Part shown: piece after piece, positions 47,871-57,222 of the stretch
Layout of the letters: each line of letters starts with the position of its first letter
Position numbering within the stretch: position 1 is the first letter of the stretch
Source of the DNA: GCA-003244245 sp035606945
Lineage (GTDB): Bacteria; Actinomycetota; Actinomycetes; Mycobacteriales; Pseudonocardiaceae
Assembly: GCA_035606945.1 (NCBI GenBank)
Contig: DATNDR010000086.1
Location: forward strand, 25,003 to 89,002
Reading direction: 5' to 3'
Length of the DNA stretch: 64,000 bases
The notes under the pieces: generated by a model
What the model was told of the DNA's origin: nothing
Databases searched by the model: none
Seen by the model: only the letters and a program-made list of their open reading frames with translations
Position numbers and translations under genes: made by a program

Positions 47871-48125
47871 TCCGATCGGGGGTCCGACGCGACATGGCTA
47901 GGCACGGCTACGCCACGTTCGCCGTGGACCGGCTCGGCACCGGCCAGAGCAGCAAGCCGCCCAGCGTCACATTGCTGAGCAGTGTCGAGGCGGCATCGAT
48001 CCATCAGATCGTTGGCCACCTGCGCGCCGGCCGATAGGCGCGGGCGTCGCGACGCTGGAAGCAGCCGCTTACCAGGACCAATTGTCGATCCTCGGCTTCG
48101 GGCTGTTTCTGACATTCGGTGACGA
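47871..48125 (+). pseudogene. Alpha/beta hydrolase remnant
   Basis: Reads HGYATFAVDRLGTGQSSKPP, then SVEAASIHQIVGHLRAG, which is the strand-loop region before the nucleophile of alpha/beta hydrolases. A stop follows, and a shifted frame continues GVATLEAAAYQDQLSILG. The nucleophile elbow itself is missing. Confidence 0.65.
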
Positions 48126-48621
48126 GGGTCCCGCATCGGGTCCCGACTCGCCGGGGCACCCCAGCGGCTGCAACGCGGGATCCGCCTTCTCCAGCAGTAA
48201 TCGCCGCCCGGACGCAATGCTGCGGCATGGCTGCAACGCCTGGCGGAAAATGTCCTAACGACCAGGCGGCACTCCTCGATCGGGACGCTGGTGGATGCCG
48301 CCGCGTGGTGGCTTTCGGGACCGAATGGTGGCGAGGAATTCGCCTACGCACTGCTCTCTGCAAGTTGTGCCGCGGAGGTCACCACGGAACAGGTTTACCT
48401 CGCCCTCATCAGTCCATCCGACGACCCAGACAACGACGGCAAGGTTGGTACCTCGTAAGACGTTCAAATATGCCCAGGTCGCCTAACGTGGATGACCAGT
48501 TCGGTACCCACACCGTAGAATACGGTTGGCTTGCCGGCTCCTGAATGCTGTAGAGCGCACACCGACACGGGTGAGAACCCGCCGTCCCAGGTTGATTGTG
48601 TGGACGGCTAATGTTACAGGG
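48126..48621. other. Degraded coding region
   Basis: About 500 bases without an intact gene. 48270-48450 gives a readable frame (AAWWLSGPNGGEEFAYALLS, then CAAEVTTEQVYLALISPSDD) that ends in a frameshift. Its second half is similar to 39973-40070. I cannot name the protein family. Confidence 0.45.
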
Positions 48622-50193
48622 GTGTCAGCGACCATGCCCATCGCGCACGCATCAGGGAAGACCGGCGGTCGCCACGTACAGCATTGTGTCCGTGCAACCA
48701 CTGCGGTGATTGCCGCAGCGACGGTGCTCGGTCTAGGGCTGCGCCTGGGTCAGTTGGCGCAGCCCGGTTTCCTGATGGGCGTGACCGAATATGACGACGG
48801 GGTGTACTTCGGTGATGCGGTACGAATGGTGCACGGCGCCGTGCCGTACCGGAATTTCGTGGCGGTACATCCGCCTGGGATCATGCTGCTGATGGCACCT
48901 CTGGCGGTGTTGTCCAAAACCATTGGCACGGCCGGTGGATTAGCGGTCGCGCGTGTGCTGACAGCATGCGTCGGCGCCGCGAACGTCATGCTCTTGGGCT
49001 GGTTGGTTCGCCACCGTGGAGCGCTTTGGGTCGCGGTGGCCTGCGGACTTCTTGCCGTCTTTCCGGACGCCGTCGCGGCGGCTCATACTCTCCTGCTCGA
49101 GCCATGGCTAATCCTGTTTTGCTTGACGGGAATGGTGGCCGTCTTCGATGGTGATGCGCTCAGGCAAGGCAAGATGCTGTGGTGGGGTGGGGCAGCATTC
49201 GGATTTGCCTGTGTTATCAAGCTTTGGGCCATCGTACCGGTGTTGGCCTTGGCAGCACTGTGCCTGAGGCGCCGCCGCGCCGCAGTCACATTCGGGATTG
49301 GTGTTTCGGTCGGTTTTCTTGTTCCTATCATCCCGTTTGCTGCCACCGCGCCGAAATCATTCATCAACAACGTTATCGTCGCCCAGCTTAGCCGGGTAGA
49401 CGATGTCAGGGTACCTACTTGGCAACGGCTAGCGAGCATGACCGGACTTACGCACGCTGATATGGGCTCTGCAATGGTGTTAGCCGTCTCGGTCACAGTC
49501 TCGATTCTTATCATCTTCTGCTACGCCCGCGCGGCGCTTATCGCGGGGCATTCCCTATCCGCGTTGCAATGGTTCGCGCTCACCACCACCGTGGGCATAG
49601 TAACCGCGTTCCTGTATCCTGCCGATTTCTACTACCACTACACCGCCTTCCTCGTACCCTTCCTGGCCATCACGTTGGCGCCACCGATAGCCGGTGTCCT
49701 CGCCACTAAATGGGCGCGACGTGCCCGATACACCGGAGCCGGCCTGGCGCTTGTCGTGATCGCCGTGCTGACGGTTGCCCAGGTTCGCAACCTGACCACA
49801 GCGGAGCACGCGTACAACCCTGCCCGCGCGGCAGAACTGGTCATCACGCCGGGTGCTTGCGTGCTCACCGACACCGCATCGTTCACGATCGCCGCCAACC
49901 GGTTCGTCTCCACAGTGCCCGACTGCCCTGTCCTCGTCGATGCCATCGGCACCGATTACAGCCTCAGCCATGGCCGCAACGGAGTCACCGGAGCCGATCA
50001 AGTGCCGGCAGTCCGGCAGCTGTGGGCCGCGGCATTCGCCCACGCACAATACGTCTGGGTGTCCGATCTCAATCATCGCCGGATCGCCTGGACACCGCTG
50101 CTGACCACGTACTTCCGGACGCATTTCCGACCTGTCCACACCCCCGGAGCACCCCAAGGCCTCTACATCAGGACGACCGAACCCCGGCCCTGA
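48622..50193 (+). CDS. GT-C-type membrane glycosyltransferase
   Basis: About 520 residues (GTG 48622 or ATG 48634; the frame is open further upstream but without a good start). Ten or more membrane helices. The first extracytoplasmic loop has TEYDDGVYFGDAVRM, with the acidic pair typical of polyprenol-phosphate-sugar-dependent GT-C enzymes, then VPYRNFVAVHPPG. A C-terminal soluble portion begins near residue 390. Likely transfers a sugar from a lipid carrier on the outer face; donor and acceptor are unknown. Confidence 0.78.
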   Translation: MSATMPIAHASGKTGGRHVQHCVRATTAVIAAATVLGLGLRLGQLAQPGFLMGVTEYDDGVYFGDAVRMVHGAVPYRNFVAVHPPGIMLLMAPLAVLSKTIGTAGGLAVARVLTACVGAANVMLLGWLVRHRGALWVAVACGLLAVFPDAVAAAHTLLLEPWLILFCLTGMVAVFDGDALRQGKMLWWGGAAFGFACVIKLWAIVPVLALAALCLRRRRAAVTFGIGVSVGFLVPIIPFAATAPKSFINNVIVAQLSRVDDVRVPTWQRLASMTGLTHADMGSAMVLAVSVTVSILIIFCYARAALIAGHSLSALQWFALTTTVGIVTAFLYPADFYYHYTAFLVPFLAITLAPPIAGVLATKWARRARYTGAGLALVVIAVLTVAQVRNLTTAEHAYNPARAAELVITPGACVLTDTASFTIAANRFVSTVPDCPVLVDAIGTDYSLSHGRNGVTGADQVPAVRQLWAAAFAHAQYVWVSDLNHRRIAWTPLLTTYFRTHFRPVHTPGAPQGLYIRTTEPRP

Positions 50194-50284
50194 TCTGCCC
50201 TTAGATGCATGCGCTTGTCCATTAGTACTGGGGCGTGCGCAGGCCGGTGCCGCAGCCGACCCTATCCTTCGGCGTTGCGCATCC

Positions 50285-52099
50285 ATGGAGAGTCGAGTGC
50301 TTGAGCGAACGTCGGACGGAGTCACCACGAACTCGAACAAGACTCTCATGACCGAGCCGTCGAGGCTCCGGTCGACTAACCCGTGTTGGCCGACGGCAAT
50401 CGTGCTGAGCTGCTACGCAGCGCTGGCGTTGTTGCTGACTTGGTCGTGGTGGTCACCGCTGGGAATGCGAGTCACCGCAATCAACGGTTCGGACATGACG
50501 CTGTTCTCCTGGCTGCTCAACTGGACGCCGCACGCGCTGCTCAACGGCCAGTTCCCGCTGTTCAGCGACAAGCTCGATGCGCCGACGGGCATCAACCTGA
50601 TGTGGAACAACGGCATGGCCTTGCCAGGCCTGCTATTCGCGCCGGTCACCGTGCTGTTCGGCGGGCTGGGCACCGTCACCGTGCTCACCACGCTGGGGCT
50701 GGCGGGCTCGGCCGCAGCGGCGTATTGGTGCCTGCGGTCTATGTCGGTGCGTGCGTTGCCAGCTGCGCTGGGCGGCGCGCTGTTCGGCTTTTCGCCCGCG
50801 ATGATGGCTCAGGCGCTCGGCCATCCCAATCTGGTCTTCAACGTGCTCGTGCCAGTGCTGATTTTGCTCGCCGTGCGCATCATGATCAGCGAGGATCCGC
50901 ACCTGAAGCTGTCCGTGCTGCTCGGCGTGATCGCCGGCGCCCAGGTGTTAGTCGGTGAGGAGGTGCTATTTGACACCGGCGTGGTCGTCGGGCTGTTGAC
51001 GCTCATGTTCGTATTCAGCTACCCGAGGTTGGCGTTGCGCAGGGCGCGCTTGGTGACCGGTAGGGCGTTGGCCGCGCTGGGCACCTTCGGGTTGATCGCC
51101 GGAGTACCGCTTGGTTACCAGCTGCTGGGCCCGCTGCAGCAGAAGGGCAGCCCGTTCACCACCTCCGAGTACCCGGCCGATCTGGCCGGCTACGTGGTGC
51201 CGACCGAGCGACAGGTATTCGCCTGGCATTCGGCCATCGAGCAGGCCAACGGTTTCCCCGGAAGGTCGGAAGAGCACACCGCCTACCTGGGCTGGCCGCT
51301 GATTGTGCTATGCCTGCTGGTGCTGGTGTTGCGCTGGCGCAACGTCTGGGTGCGTATCCCGATGCTGGTGGCGCTGGTGGTGGCCGTGCTGGCGTTGGGC
51401 GAGAGGCTGACAATCTTCGGCAAGAAGCAGGGCGTCTGGCTGCCGTGGAAGCTGCTCAGCGGGCTTCCTGGTTTCGAGCACGTCATAACTACTCGATTTG
51501 CTCTGTTCACTGCTGGATTGCTTGGCGCGGCGCTGGCCTTCGCGCTGGACGAGGCGTTCGATCAGCAAACCTCGGTCCGGGGCGTTGGGTTGACCGCGGT
51601 GACGATCGCGCTTCTCCCGTTACTTCCCACCCCGTTGCCAGGTAGGGATGCGCCGACGATCCCGGCATTCTTTACCCACCGGGCAACCCAGGACCTGGCC
51701 TGTCCCGGCGGAAGTGCGCTGATCCTGCCATTTCCCCGCGGTACATCCCCCGACGCGATGCTGTGGCAGCAGGCGGCCGGGATGTCGTTCGCAATGCCTG
51801 GCGGGTACTTCATCGGTCCCGGCGCGAACGGGCGAGCCTATGTAGGCGGTCAACCGAGCAAGACCGGTGCGCTGTTTTCCGATGTCATGGCCGACGGCCA
51901 GCTGCGGCAGCTGACCCAAGCGATGCGCAGTGATTTCGTCGCCGACCTGCACCGATGGAAGGCCTGCACGGTCGTGCTCGGTCCAGCGCAGAACTTTGAC
52001 GTCTTGCGCAAGCAGGCCACCAACCTCATCGGCAGGGAGCCCGAGTCAGTGGATGGGGTGTTGCTCTGGCGTCACCTGTCTCACGTGCCGGTCAAATGA
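50285..52099 (+). CDS. Polytopic membrane protein, probable glycosyltransferase
   Basis: 604 residues from ATG 50285 (ATG 50348, MTEPSRLRS, is also possible). About eleven membrane helices and a soluble C-terminal ~150 residues. The first periplasmic loop contains INGSDMTLFSWLLNWTPHAL and LDAPTGINLMWNN, recalling GT-C enzymes. It follows the other GT-C-like gene by 91 bases on the same strand, and the two may act in one cell-envelope glycan pathway. Confidence 0.72.
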   Translation: MESRVLERTSDGVTTNSNKTLMTEPSRLRSTNPCWPTAIVLSCYAALALLLTWSWWSPLGMRVTAINGSDMTLFSWLLNWTPHALLNGQFPLFSDKLDAPTGINLMWNNGMALPGLLFAPVTVLFGGLGTVTVLTTLGLAGSAAAAYWCLRSMSVRALPAALGGALFGFSPAMMAQALGHPNLVFNVLVPVLILLAVRIMISEDPHLKLSVLLGVIAGAQVLVGEEVLFDTGVVVGLLTLMFVFSYPRLALRRARLVTGRALAALGTFGLIAGVPLGYQLLGPLQQKGSPFTTSEYPADLAGYVVPTERQVFAWHSAIEQANGFPGRSEEHTAYLGWPLIVLCLLVLVLRWRNVWVRIPMLVALVVAVLALGERLTIFGKKQGVWLPWKLLSGLPGFEHVITTRFALFTAGLLGAALAFALDEAFDQQTSVRGVGLTAVTIALLPLLPTPLPGRDAPTIPAFFTHRATQDLACPGGSALILPFPRGTSPDAMLWQQAAGMSFAMPGGYFIGPGANGRAYVGGQPSKTGALFSDVMADGQLRQLTQAMRSDFVADLHRWKACTVVLGPAQNFDVLRKQATNLIGREPESVDGVLLWRHLSHVPVK

Positions 52100-52169
52100 G
52101 AACTGAACATGCCGTGCCCTGGTCACCCAACGATGGATCTATCCGCACCGGTCGGGCCGTCCACCGATC

Positions 52170-52590
52170 ACCGGTGAGATTCGCAAGCTGGTGCTGCGCG
52201 TGGCCCGGGAAAACCCTTCCGGATCCTGGCTGCTGCTCGGCTCGGCCCGCCACCACGCCGCGGCCGTGCTGCTTATCGCCGCTGGAGACAACCCGAACGA
52301 CTGCACAGCGAGACCTCCTTCACCGTCCTGTGCGGTGTCAGTCCGGTCGAGGCGTCCTCGGGCGAGGCCCAGCGCCGTCGACTCAATCGCGGTGGGACCG
52401 GCAAGCAAACTGCGCCTTTACTCCATCGTCTTACCCCGGCTGCGCTGGGACAATCGCAGCCGCCACTACATCCAACGCCGCATCGCCGAAGGCAAGACTG
52501 CCCGCGAAGCGATCCGCTGGCTATAGCGCTACGTCGCGCGCGAGATTTACCAGCTCATCAAGCTCAGCCCTGATCCTGACCCAGCAGCAT
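52170..52590 (+). pseudogene. IS110-family transposase fragment
   Basis: The C-terminal transposase_20-type region is readable across frames: AAVLLIAAGDNP, then LHSETSF..LCGVSPVEASSG, RLRWDNRSRHYIQRRIAEGK and YVAREIYQLIK. Frameshifts and stops throughout; the N-terminal DEDD domain is absent. It follows directly on the 3' end of the membrane protein gene. Confidence 0.75.
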
Positions 52591-52599
52591 TCAGCGCCT

Positions 52600-52700
52600 T
52601 GACATCCATAGGGGCATCAATCCGTACCGCAAATACCAGCGCACCGCAAGCGTGATCACCTCCGGCGGGAAGCGGAACCCGACGAAGCTGGATTGCGGCA
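52600..52700 (-). pseudogene. IS6-family transposase N-terminal fragment
   Basis: The minus strand encodes FVGFRFPPEVITLAVRWYLR, the conserved start of IS6/IS26-like transposases, and stops after YGL. Only about 30 codons remain. Confidence 0.7.
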
Positions 52701-52781
52701 CTGCCAGCCGAGAGTGGCGACTGCGCATCAGCACAGCCTGCCCGAGCCGGCCATCGGCGAACGCAACAGTGCCTTTTTGAG

Positions 52782-53384
52782 TCACTCGGGTATGGTGAGC
52801 TCTTGCCCGACCATTATGAGATCCGGATTGGCGATGCCGTTGGCGGAGGCGATCTTGGGATATTCGCTACCGTTACCGTAGAACCTCTCCGCGATCGCCC
52901 ACAGGGTGTCCCCGCTCACCACCGTATAGATCCGCTTTGCCGGGGCTTGAGTCGGTGGGGCCGGGGCCTGAGTCGGTGCAGCTGGGGCCTGAGTCGGCGC
53001 AGCCGGGGCTTCGGCTGTCCCAGCCAGGGCCGTGCCCGACGCCCACAGCGCGCGACCGTCTGAGGTGTAAATGACCAGGTTACGGTCGTCCTGCAGGACG
53101 AGCCTGACATTCTCGCCGCTGGTGTGGGCGGCCCAGACTGCGGCGGCTGCATCTTTGTGAAACCACCTGTCCTGCTCCTTTGTGTAGAGCACCAGGTTAC
53201 CGTCATCCTGCAAGCTGGCACGGACTGCGCCCTTGCCCTGAGTTCTGGTTGACCAGACCGGAGTGTTGGCCTGCGCGTAGAGCACCAGGTTCCCGTCGCC
53301 CTGCATGATCAGGGTGTACTTGCCGTTGCTGGAGGTGAGCTTCTGGTCGATTCCCAGGCTTTCTCCGGCCCGCAACACATCCAC
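52782..53384 (-). CDS. Mannose-binding (bulb-type) lectin with LysM domain
   Basis: 200 residues from GTG 53384, with AAAGGA 10 bases upstream. Residues ~1-110 hold three B-lectin repeats with the mannose motif QxDxNxVxY: QGDGNLVLY, QDDGNLVLY and QDDRNLVIY (the third is altered). A Pro/Ala/Thr linker with repeated PTQAPA leads to a C-terminal LysM domain (YTVVSGDTLWAIAERFYG ... VGQELTIPE), which binds peptidoglycan. No signal peptide is visible, as in other actinobacterial proteins of this architecture. It may link the wall to mannosylated glycans. Confidence 0.86.
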   Translation of the reverse strand: MDVLRAGESLGIDQKLTSSNGKYTLIMQGDGNLVLYAQANTPVWSTRTQGKGAVRASLQDDGNLVLYTKEQDRWFHKDAAAAVWAAHTSGENVRLVLQDDRNLVIYTSDGRALWASGTALAGTAEAPAAPTQAPAAPTQAPAPPTQAPAKRIYTVVSGDTLWAIAERFYGNGSEYPKIASANGIANPDLIMVGQELTIPE

Positions 53385-53702
53385 GTCGTGTCCATCCTTT
53401 CGGAGTGCTCGCTCCCCGCGGCGACGCACCGTGTCCGTGCACGGCCGGGCTCTCCTCTGCCTTGAAAGCGTAGGACCTGAGCCGCAAGCGCGCCTTTCGG
53501 CCAGGGCACTCAGGTTTCTCAGCGAATGTCACTTCCAGCTCGGTTTGAGGACGAGGGCGGGGCGCCGGTGATGTCGCCGATCCTGTGGGGCTGAGCCTGA
53601 CGTGCTGCACAGCGCGCCACGGTGCTTGACCGAAGGTCAGTCGCGTCGGCGGCGCTGTTGCGTTGACGCGATGCGGGCGTGGCAAGTCTGCGTGGGCTGC
53701 GA

Positions 53703-54250
53703 TCAAATGGCGAGGGCGAGTTCGGTGAACGCCGCCAGGAGCTGTCGTTTCGGGTCGGTATCGACGCCGAGTTCGTAGTGGCCGCGGCGGAGGTTTTGGA
53801 GGAACGCGTGGCCGGTGCTGATCACGCGGCGGAGCGCAGCCGTTTGAGTCCGCGCATCGGCCGCACTCTGGCCTTGAGCCATCCATGATCGGATTCGAGG
53901 GGATTGTTCGCGTATGCGCCATGACATGGCACGCGGCGGGTAGCAGCTCATCGAGCACTCGCGGGTAGGCCGGTGCCCGGCCGGTAGTCACCTCGCCGGG
54001 TCGTGGGCCGTGCTCGAGGGCGCGGGTGAAGAACCGGCGGGTGGTCGTTAGATCCCGTTTCTGGGATACCAGTACGGCAATGACCTGCCCGAACTGATCG
54101 ATCGCTCGGTACAGATAGATCCACCGTCCGGCGACTTTTTCATAGGTCTCGTTCACGAACCACCTGTCACCGCGGCAGTGCCGGCAGGGCCGGGCCGCCT
54201 CGATCAGCAGCGGAGTGAATCGCTGCACCCAGCGATTCACCTTCTACCGG
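53703..54250 (-). pseudogene. IS6-family transposase, frameshifted
   Basis: The minus strand reads NRWVQRFTPLLIEAARPCRH, FVNETYEKVAGRWIYLYRA (first catalytic Asp area), DLTTTRRFFTRALEHG, and PRVLDELLPAACHVMA. A frameshift near 53940 leads to VISTGHAFLQNLRRGHYELG and the end. The second DDE aspartate (normally T-D-x-A-P-A-Y) is G here. It meets the plus-strand copy head to head. Confidence 0.85.
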
Positions 54251-54780
54251 TGGGTCCAGCGGTTCACGCACATTCTGGCTGAAGCTCCCGCTGCGCCCGG
54301 CACGCGATCGGGTCGCGCTGGCAAGTCGATGAGACTTTCATCAAGGTCGCCGGCTGTTGGCGATATGTCTACCGGGCCGTGGATGAGTATGGCCAGGTGA
54401 TCGATGTGTAAGTCTCACCTCGGCGGGACAGCGGCGCAGCCCGACGGTTTGCCCACCGTGCGCTGGTCAGCGCCGTCGTGGCGCCGGTCGAGGTGGTCAC
54501 CGACCAGGCTGGATGCTACCTCCGGTGCTCGAAGAGGTCCTTCCCAAGGCGTGGCATCGCATGGAGCGCTACGCCAACAATCGGATCGAAGCAGACGACG
54601 CGCAGTTGAAACGACGGCTGCGGCCGATGCGCGGTCTAAAAACCGACGTTAGCACCCGGATTGTCATCGCCGGGCTCGCTTTTATGCATAATATCGCCGT
54701 GGCCACTACGAACTCGCCGTTGATGGACCACCGAAGCTACGTGTCGCGATGGTCTTCGATGAGCTCACTCAAGCAGTCTG
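54235..54780 (+). pseudogene. IS6-family transposase, second copy, frameshifted
   Basis: Plus-strand frames give FYRWVQRFTHILAEAPAA, then DETFIKVAGCWRYVYRAVDE, and after a stop and shift VLEEVLPKAWHRMERYANNR (Glu region), KRRLRPMRGLKTD and VIAGLAFMHNIAVATTNS. This is a different IS6 member from the minus-strand copy. The two remnants abut in opposite orientation at about 54235-54250. Confidence 0.83.
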
Positions 54781-55169
54781 ATCCAGACCAGCAAACGACT
54801 TCATGGCGATTCCGGTGTGATCTGCTTTTTCCTGCTGGTCATCAACCTAAGGATGCGCCAACGCTAGACGTAGATGTCGACTGCATCCATAAGATCGGTG
54901 TCCGACCTCAAGTAATGAGCAGACCCTATTGGCGTCCCGACTCCGGTCAGTGTAGCCCCCGTCCGTCAGTGAATTTTCGTTAGCTAGCGCAACGCTTCAG
55001 ATAATCTTCCGCTGCTCCGAATCTCAATCAGATTACCGAAGAAGGCGCTTTGAGGTCTTTATCCACCGACCCGTAGCGCCTATGGACTTCCCGATTCGGC
55101 CCCGACACCTCTGAGGTAAGGAACCGTCCGTACCAACTAACACCCGACCATGAGACCCAGATCAAGATC
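54781..55169. other. Gene-poor region
   Basis: Nearly 400 bases behind the IS6 remnant with no ribosome binding site, codon bias or recognisable protein. Probably decayed IS flank. Confidence 0.45.
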
Positions 55170-55388
55170 ATGACCCCTCATCGGAAAAGATTGCTAGCGG
55201 TCATTGTGCCAATCCAGGTCGTCCTCGTTGTGATTGCTTGGCGGGATCTGGCCGCCCGGTCTGATGACCATGTGCGCGGCAAGAAAGACATCTGGCGAGC
55301 TACCATCCCGTTAAACCCCGGCAACTCGGTGTTCTACTGGCTCAGGGGACGGCGGATGCAACCTTCGCCACCGTATCGACCCAGGTGA
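55170..55388 (+). CDS. Small PLDc_N-like membrane protein, perhaps truncated
   Basis: 72 residues. LLAVIVPIQVVLVVIAWRDL is a membrane helix; RGKKDIWRATIPLNPGNSVFYW with a following GRR resembles the phospholipase-D N-terminal-like small proteins of actinobacteria (N-P-x-N-S-x-x-Y-W). The last ~10 residues look foreign to the family, so the 3' end may be shifted. The function is unknown. Confidence 0.6.
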   Translation: MTPHRKRLLAVIVPIQVVLVVIAWRDLAARSDDHVRGKKDIWRATIPLNPGNSVFYWLRGRRMQPSPPYRPR

Positions 55389-55950
55389 TCCCTCTGGTGC
55401 ACACCACCGCACACGGCTTGCCTTGGCTTTAGGGGTGAAGGGCCGGTACTTCGGTCAGACCCCTCACCCGATCGAGAATCCACATGGAGCTATCGGATCT
55501 CCGCTACACTATGTGCAGATGTGCAACACCCTTGTATCGCAAGATTGTCCACGACCGAGCGTAGTATTAACGGTGTACTAACTACTGTGAGTCACAGAAG
55601 TTAAAGAGGTGGTGTGTTTGATCAATGCCCGGGCGCTCCTGGCCCACCGTTGCGCGCACCGTCTCCCACTCTGCCGGTCGACCAACCAACGAACAACCGT
55701 TCGAAGCCGGCAGGGGCGGCGACCAATGGGATGATCTCCGGCTTGCTGCTGCGATCATCGTGCACCGGACACAGCTCCTGGTTATGAGACTCGCGAGGGA
55801 GCGCGGCGCTGTCGACCACAACCGTCGAGCGAAGACGCACTAAATTCTCCAGGAACTGGCCGTCCGCTTTTCCGATCACTGGTAATTCGGATGTCACCGC
55901 TACATCTCCTGGAGATGCCAGCATTATGATTCTCTAGCCCGAATTCGAGG
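55389..55950. other. Gene-poor region
   Basis: About 560 bases. Short open frames exist on both strands (for example 55622-55924 minus, 55625-55843 plus), but neither shows a ribosome binding site or family resemblance. Confidence 0.4.
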
Positions 55951-56202
55951 ATGGCCACGATGGATGAGAAGCCCAGCTACCTGATCCGGATCCGAAGATC
56001 CGGTACCTTGCGGCCAGCCAAAGAAGGCGAGGTGCGTGGCATAGATGCGCACAGAGCGGACTACCCGAAGTGCAACGGAACGCAGGTCCGGGACGACGAT
56101 CAAATGCTGTGGGGGGCGGCTTATCTCTGGTGCTGGGACTGCGAGGATCGCGTGGGTTCCGTGGAGATCTCGTCCCGCTCTTCTCGGGGCAGTTCCGTCT
56201 AG
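55951..56202 (+). CDS. Small hypothetical protein with CxxC-like cysteines
   Basis: 83 residues (ATG 55951, or ATG 55960). SYLIRIRRSGTLRPAKEGEV is followed by ADYPKCNGTQVRDDDQMLWG and WCWDCEDRVG; the Cys residues could bind metal. I do not recognise the family. It is intact among decayed neighbours. Confidence 0.4.
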   Translation: MATMDEKPSYLIRIRRSGTLRPAKEGEVRGIDAHRADYPKCNGTQVRDDDQMLWGAAYLWCWDCEDRVGSVEISSRSSRGSSV

Positions 56203-56256
56203 ATCAACTAGCGTGTCGTGAGTCCGCTTTGTTTATCTAGCGTTGTTGTCAAATTT

Positions 56257-56510
56257 TTAGATGTTGATTTCGACGAGGCAGACTTTGGCTAGGATTTCCC
56301 CGGCGGCGGCGGTCCAGAGAATGGTTTGACGCTGCTGTTCCAGCGTGTGATGTAGTCGCCGTATCTGCTTAATCAGGGCTTTGACGCTGGTGAATGTGCC
56401 GCGACGGATGGACCTCCGGGCGGTAATGCTAAACCACGTTTCGATTGGTTGACCCAAGGGCGGTTCACCGGGGTAAAATGAAAATGTATATGTGGCGCAC
56501 AGTTGCATCG
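56257..56510 (-). pseudogene. IS630-family transposase C-terminal fragment
   Basis: The minus strand reads QPIETWFSITARRSIRRGTF and TSVKALIKQIRRLHHTLEQQ, matching the last part of IS630 DDE transposases (x-W-F-S-I-L-x-R-R-S-x-R-x-G-x-F-x-S). The upstream part (FHFTP..NRPWVNQ) is in a different frame. Confidence 0.75.
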
Positions 56511-56574
56511 GCGGATCACTGCGAGCGGGCAGGCTGGGCTGATGCGTCGTCGCCCTACCCGAGTGTCCACACCG

Positions 56575-56735
56575 AGGTCTGGATTCGCCGGTTTCCGGGT
56601 ACCCGTCGGAGGTGATCACCTTGGCGGTACGGTGGGTACCTACGCTACGGGCTTTCCTACCGCGACGTGGAGGAGCTGCTGGTCGAACGGGGCATCGCTG
56701 TGGACCATGTCAAGCCTCGTTCATACACCACGACA
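56575..56735 (+). pseudogene. IS6-family transposase N-terminal fragment
   Basis: Across two frames: RFPGTRRR, then YLRYGLSYRDVEELLVERG and IAVDHV. Same family as the other IS6 remnants in this stretch. Confidence 0.72.
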
Positions 56736-56900
56736 TGACCTCGGCAAGAGCGATCCAGACCGCAGTTCCGAGGCCAGCACGGGGGCCTGTCACCCTCGAA
56801 CGCATGCTCCCCGTACTGGTTTGAAAGGCGGTGCCCCCTTGCTGGCAACAATCGGCGGTCCTCAGACGGAGGCTCTATCCGACCTCGCTCGGTAGAGGGG

Positions 56901-56935
56901 GCCCTTTACCCCGGTAGACCCCCCGGGTAAAGGGC
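56901..56935. terminator. Inverted repeat, possible terminator
   Basis: GCCCTTTACCC and GGGTAAAGGGC form an 11-bp stem with a C/G-rich loop. No T run follows, so it may instead be an element end or a protein-binding site. GGTAGACCC recurs twice nearby. Confidence 0.45.
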
Positions 56936-57015
56936 TCTGACCTGCACGGTAGTGGGGGTAGACCCTCTTATCGCGCTGCCCTCCCAACCCGGCGGTTCCC
57001 CGGCCGATCCGGGGT

Positions 57016-57127
57016 GAGGCAGACGATGAGGCACTAGCACCCGCGTGAGGCACATGCCTCGCTCCTCGCTTCGGTGCCTGCCCTGGCCCTGAGCTGCCGC
57101 GAGGCAGACAACCTCGGCGAGGCAGAC
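57016..57127. repeat. GAGGCA-rich locus, left copy of a diverged inverted repeat
   Basis: Five GAGGCA motifs in about 110 bases (starts near 57016, 57028, 57047, 57101 and 57119). The stretch 57049-57124, from GGCACATGCCTC to GAGGCAGACAACC..GGCGA, matches the reverse complement of 62884-62962 with conserved spacing. Confidence 0.7.
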
Positions 57128-57222
57128 CGGGTGCTACCAACCGAATTCGGTCGGTTTCAGCGGGCCGGGTAGGATACTTGTACCTGCCTCGCTCAGACCA
57201 GACGAGTCGGCGACCTGCAACG

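Noticed and set aside
55622..55924. Minus-strand 100-residue frame as a gene
   Set aside because: No ribosome binding site, codon bias or family resemblance; an equally open plus-strand frame overlaps it.
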